A stretch of DNA of 54,879 nucleotides from Christensenellaceae bacterium Phil7. Lineage in GTDB: Bacteria > Bacillota > Clostridia > Christensenellales > CAG-138. The notes under the pieces were generated by a model. The model ran no database searches, had not been told where the DNA came from, and saw nothing but the letters and a program-made list of their open reading frames with translations. Positions within the stretch are counted from its first letter, which is position 1; the number at the start of each line of letters is the position of its first letter. The translations under genes were made by a program, and so were the position numbers. Shown piece after piece: positions 54,854 to 54,879 of the stretch. Location of the stretch: the NCBI GenBank assembly GCA_001940845.1, contig MSGV01000024.1, forward strand, positions 24,172 to 79,050. Direction: 5' to 3'.

Positions 54854-54879
54854 GCACCATTAGCTCAGTTGGTAGAGCA
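54854..54879 (+). tRNA. tRNA, partial (isotype not readable)
   Basis: GCACCATTAGCTCAG followed by TTGGTAGAGCA is a tRNA acceptor strand and D-arm running off the window. The anticodon is outside. The start resembles Clostridia tRNA-Lys (CUU), but this is a guess. Confidence 0.8.

Overview
The window looks like chromosome from an anaerobic, Gram-positive, Clostridia-type bacterium (Bacillota), probably a gut or similar anaerobic lineage. The evidence is sigma-A-type promoters (TTGACA-17-TATAAT variants) and strong GGAGG ribosome-binding sites throughout, dockerin and cohesin domains on secreted proteins, ThyX in place of ThyA, crotonase and 3-hydroxybutyryl-CoA dehydrogenase, SipW-type signal peptidase, BY-kinases, and recF-gyrB-gyrA. 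I cannot name a species. I see no prophage, transposase or CRISPR array.

Layout. 1-306: a minus-strand tRNA operon (Arg-His-Gln-Lys, the last cut by the window edge). 476-3081: a winged-helix regulator divergent from a secreted RCC1-propeller/dockerin protein. 3360-10371: plus-strand housekeeping genes (nucleoside kinase, TSCPD protein, rRNA/tRNA methyltransferase, TetR regulator, dCMP deaminase, thyX, threonylcarbamoyl-AMP synthase, rpiB, upp). 10504-17083: a second winged-helix regulator divergent from an operon for an LRR/cohesin/dockerin protein and a subtilisin/dockerin protease. 17181-24000, minus strand: phosphoglucomutase, an operon of one Ig-like membrane protein and two BY-type tyrosine kinases (one with degraded motifs), and a lipoprotein. 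24372-28409: a 1345-residue Ig-like/cohesin/dockerin protein. 28573: a small Pro/Thr-rich lipoprotein. 28900-29766: a gene-free AT-rich stretch with a dense DnaA-box cluster. 29767-31488: crt-hbd. 31574-36683, minus strand: pstSCAB-phoU plus a PhoR-like sensor with no kinase core. 36926-44692: a SpoU methyltransferase, a foreign-looking ABC exporter pair, a MATE pump, ornithine carbamoyltransferase and an AT-rich acetyltransferase. 45007-50767, minus strand: recF-gyrB-gyrA. 51066-54551, minus strand: a membrane-anchored propeller protein, sipW, and a TasA/camelysin-like protein. A plus-strand tRNA begins at 54854.

Most notable theme: four secreted proteins in the left half carry C-terminal dockerins, and two of them also carry what look like cohesin domains. 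None has a glycoside hydrolase. Their other modules are an RCC1 propeller, leucine-rich repeats, a subtilisin protease and Ig-like/adhesin folds. This suggests a cohesin-dockerin surface assembly built for adhesion or proteolysis, not cellulose breakdown. Two of the four transcription units are divergent from large winged-helix regulators of the same layout. The second regulator has a clear 15-bp inverted-repeat operator just downstream of both divergent promoters. The SipW/TasA-like pair and the BY-kinases add further cell-surface functions.

Starts were re-chosen by ribosome-binding site where the longest ORF was implausible. Domain assignments are from reading the sequence only; no database search was possible.
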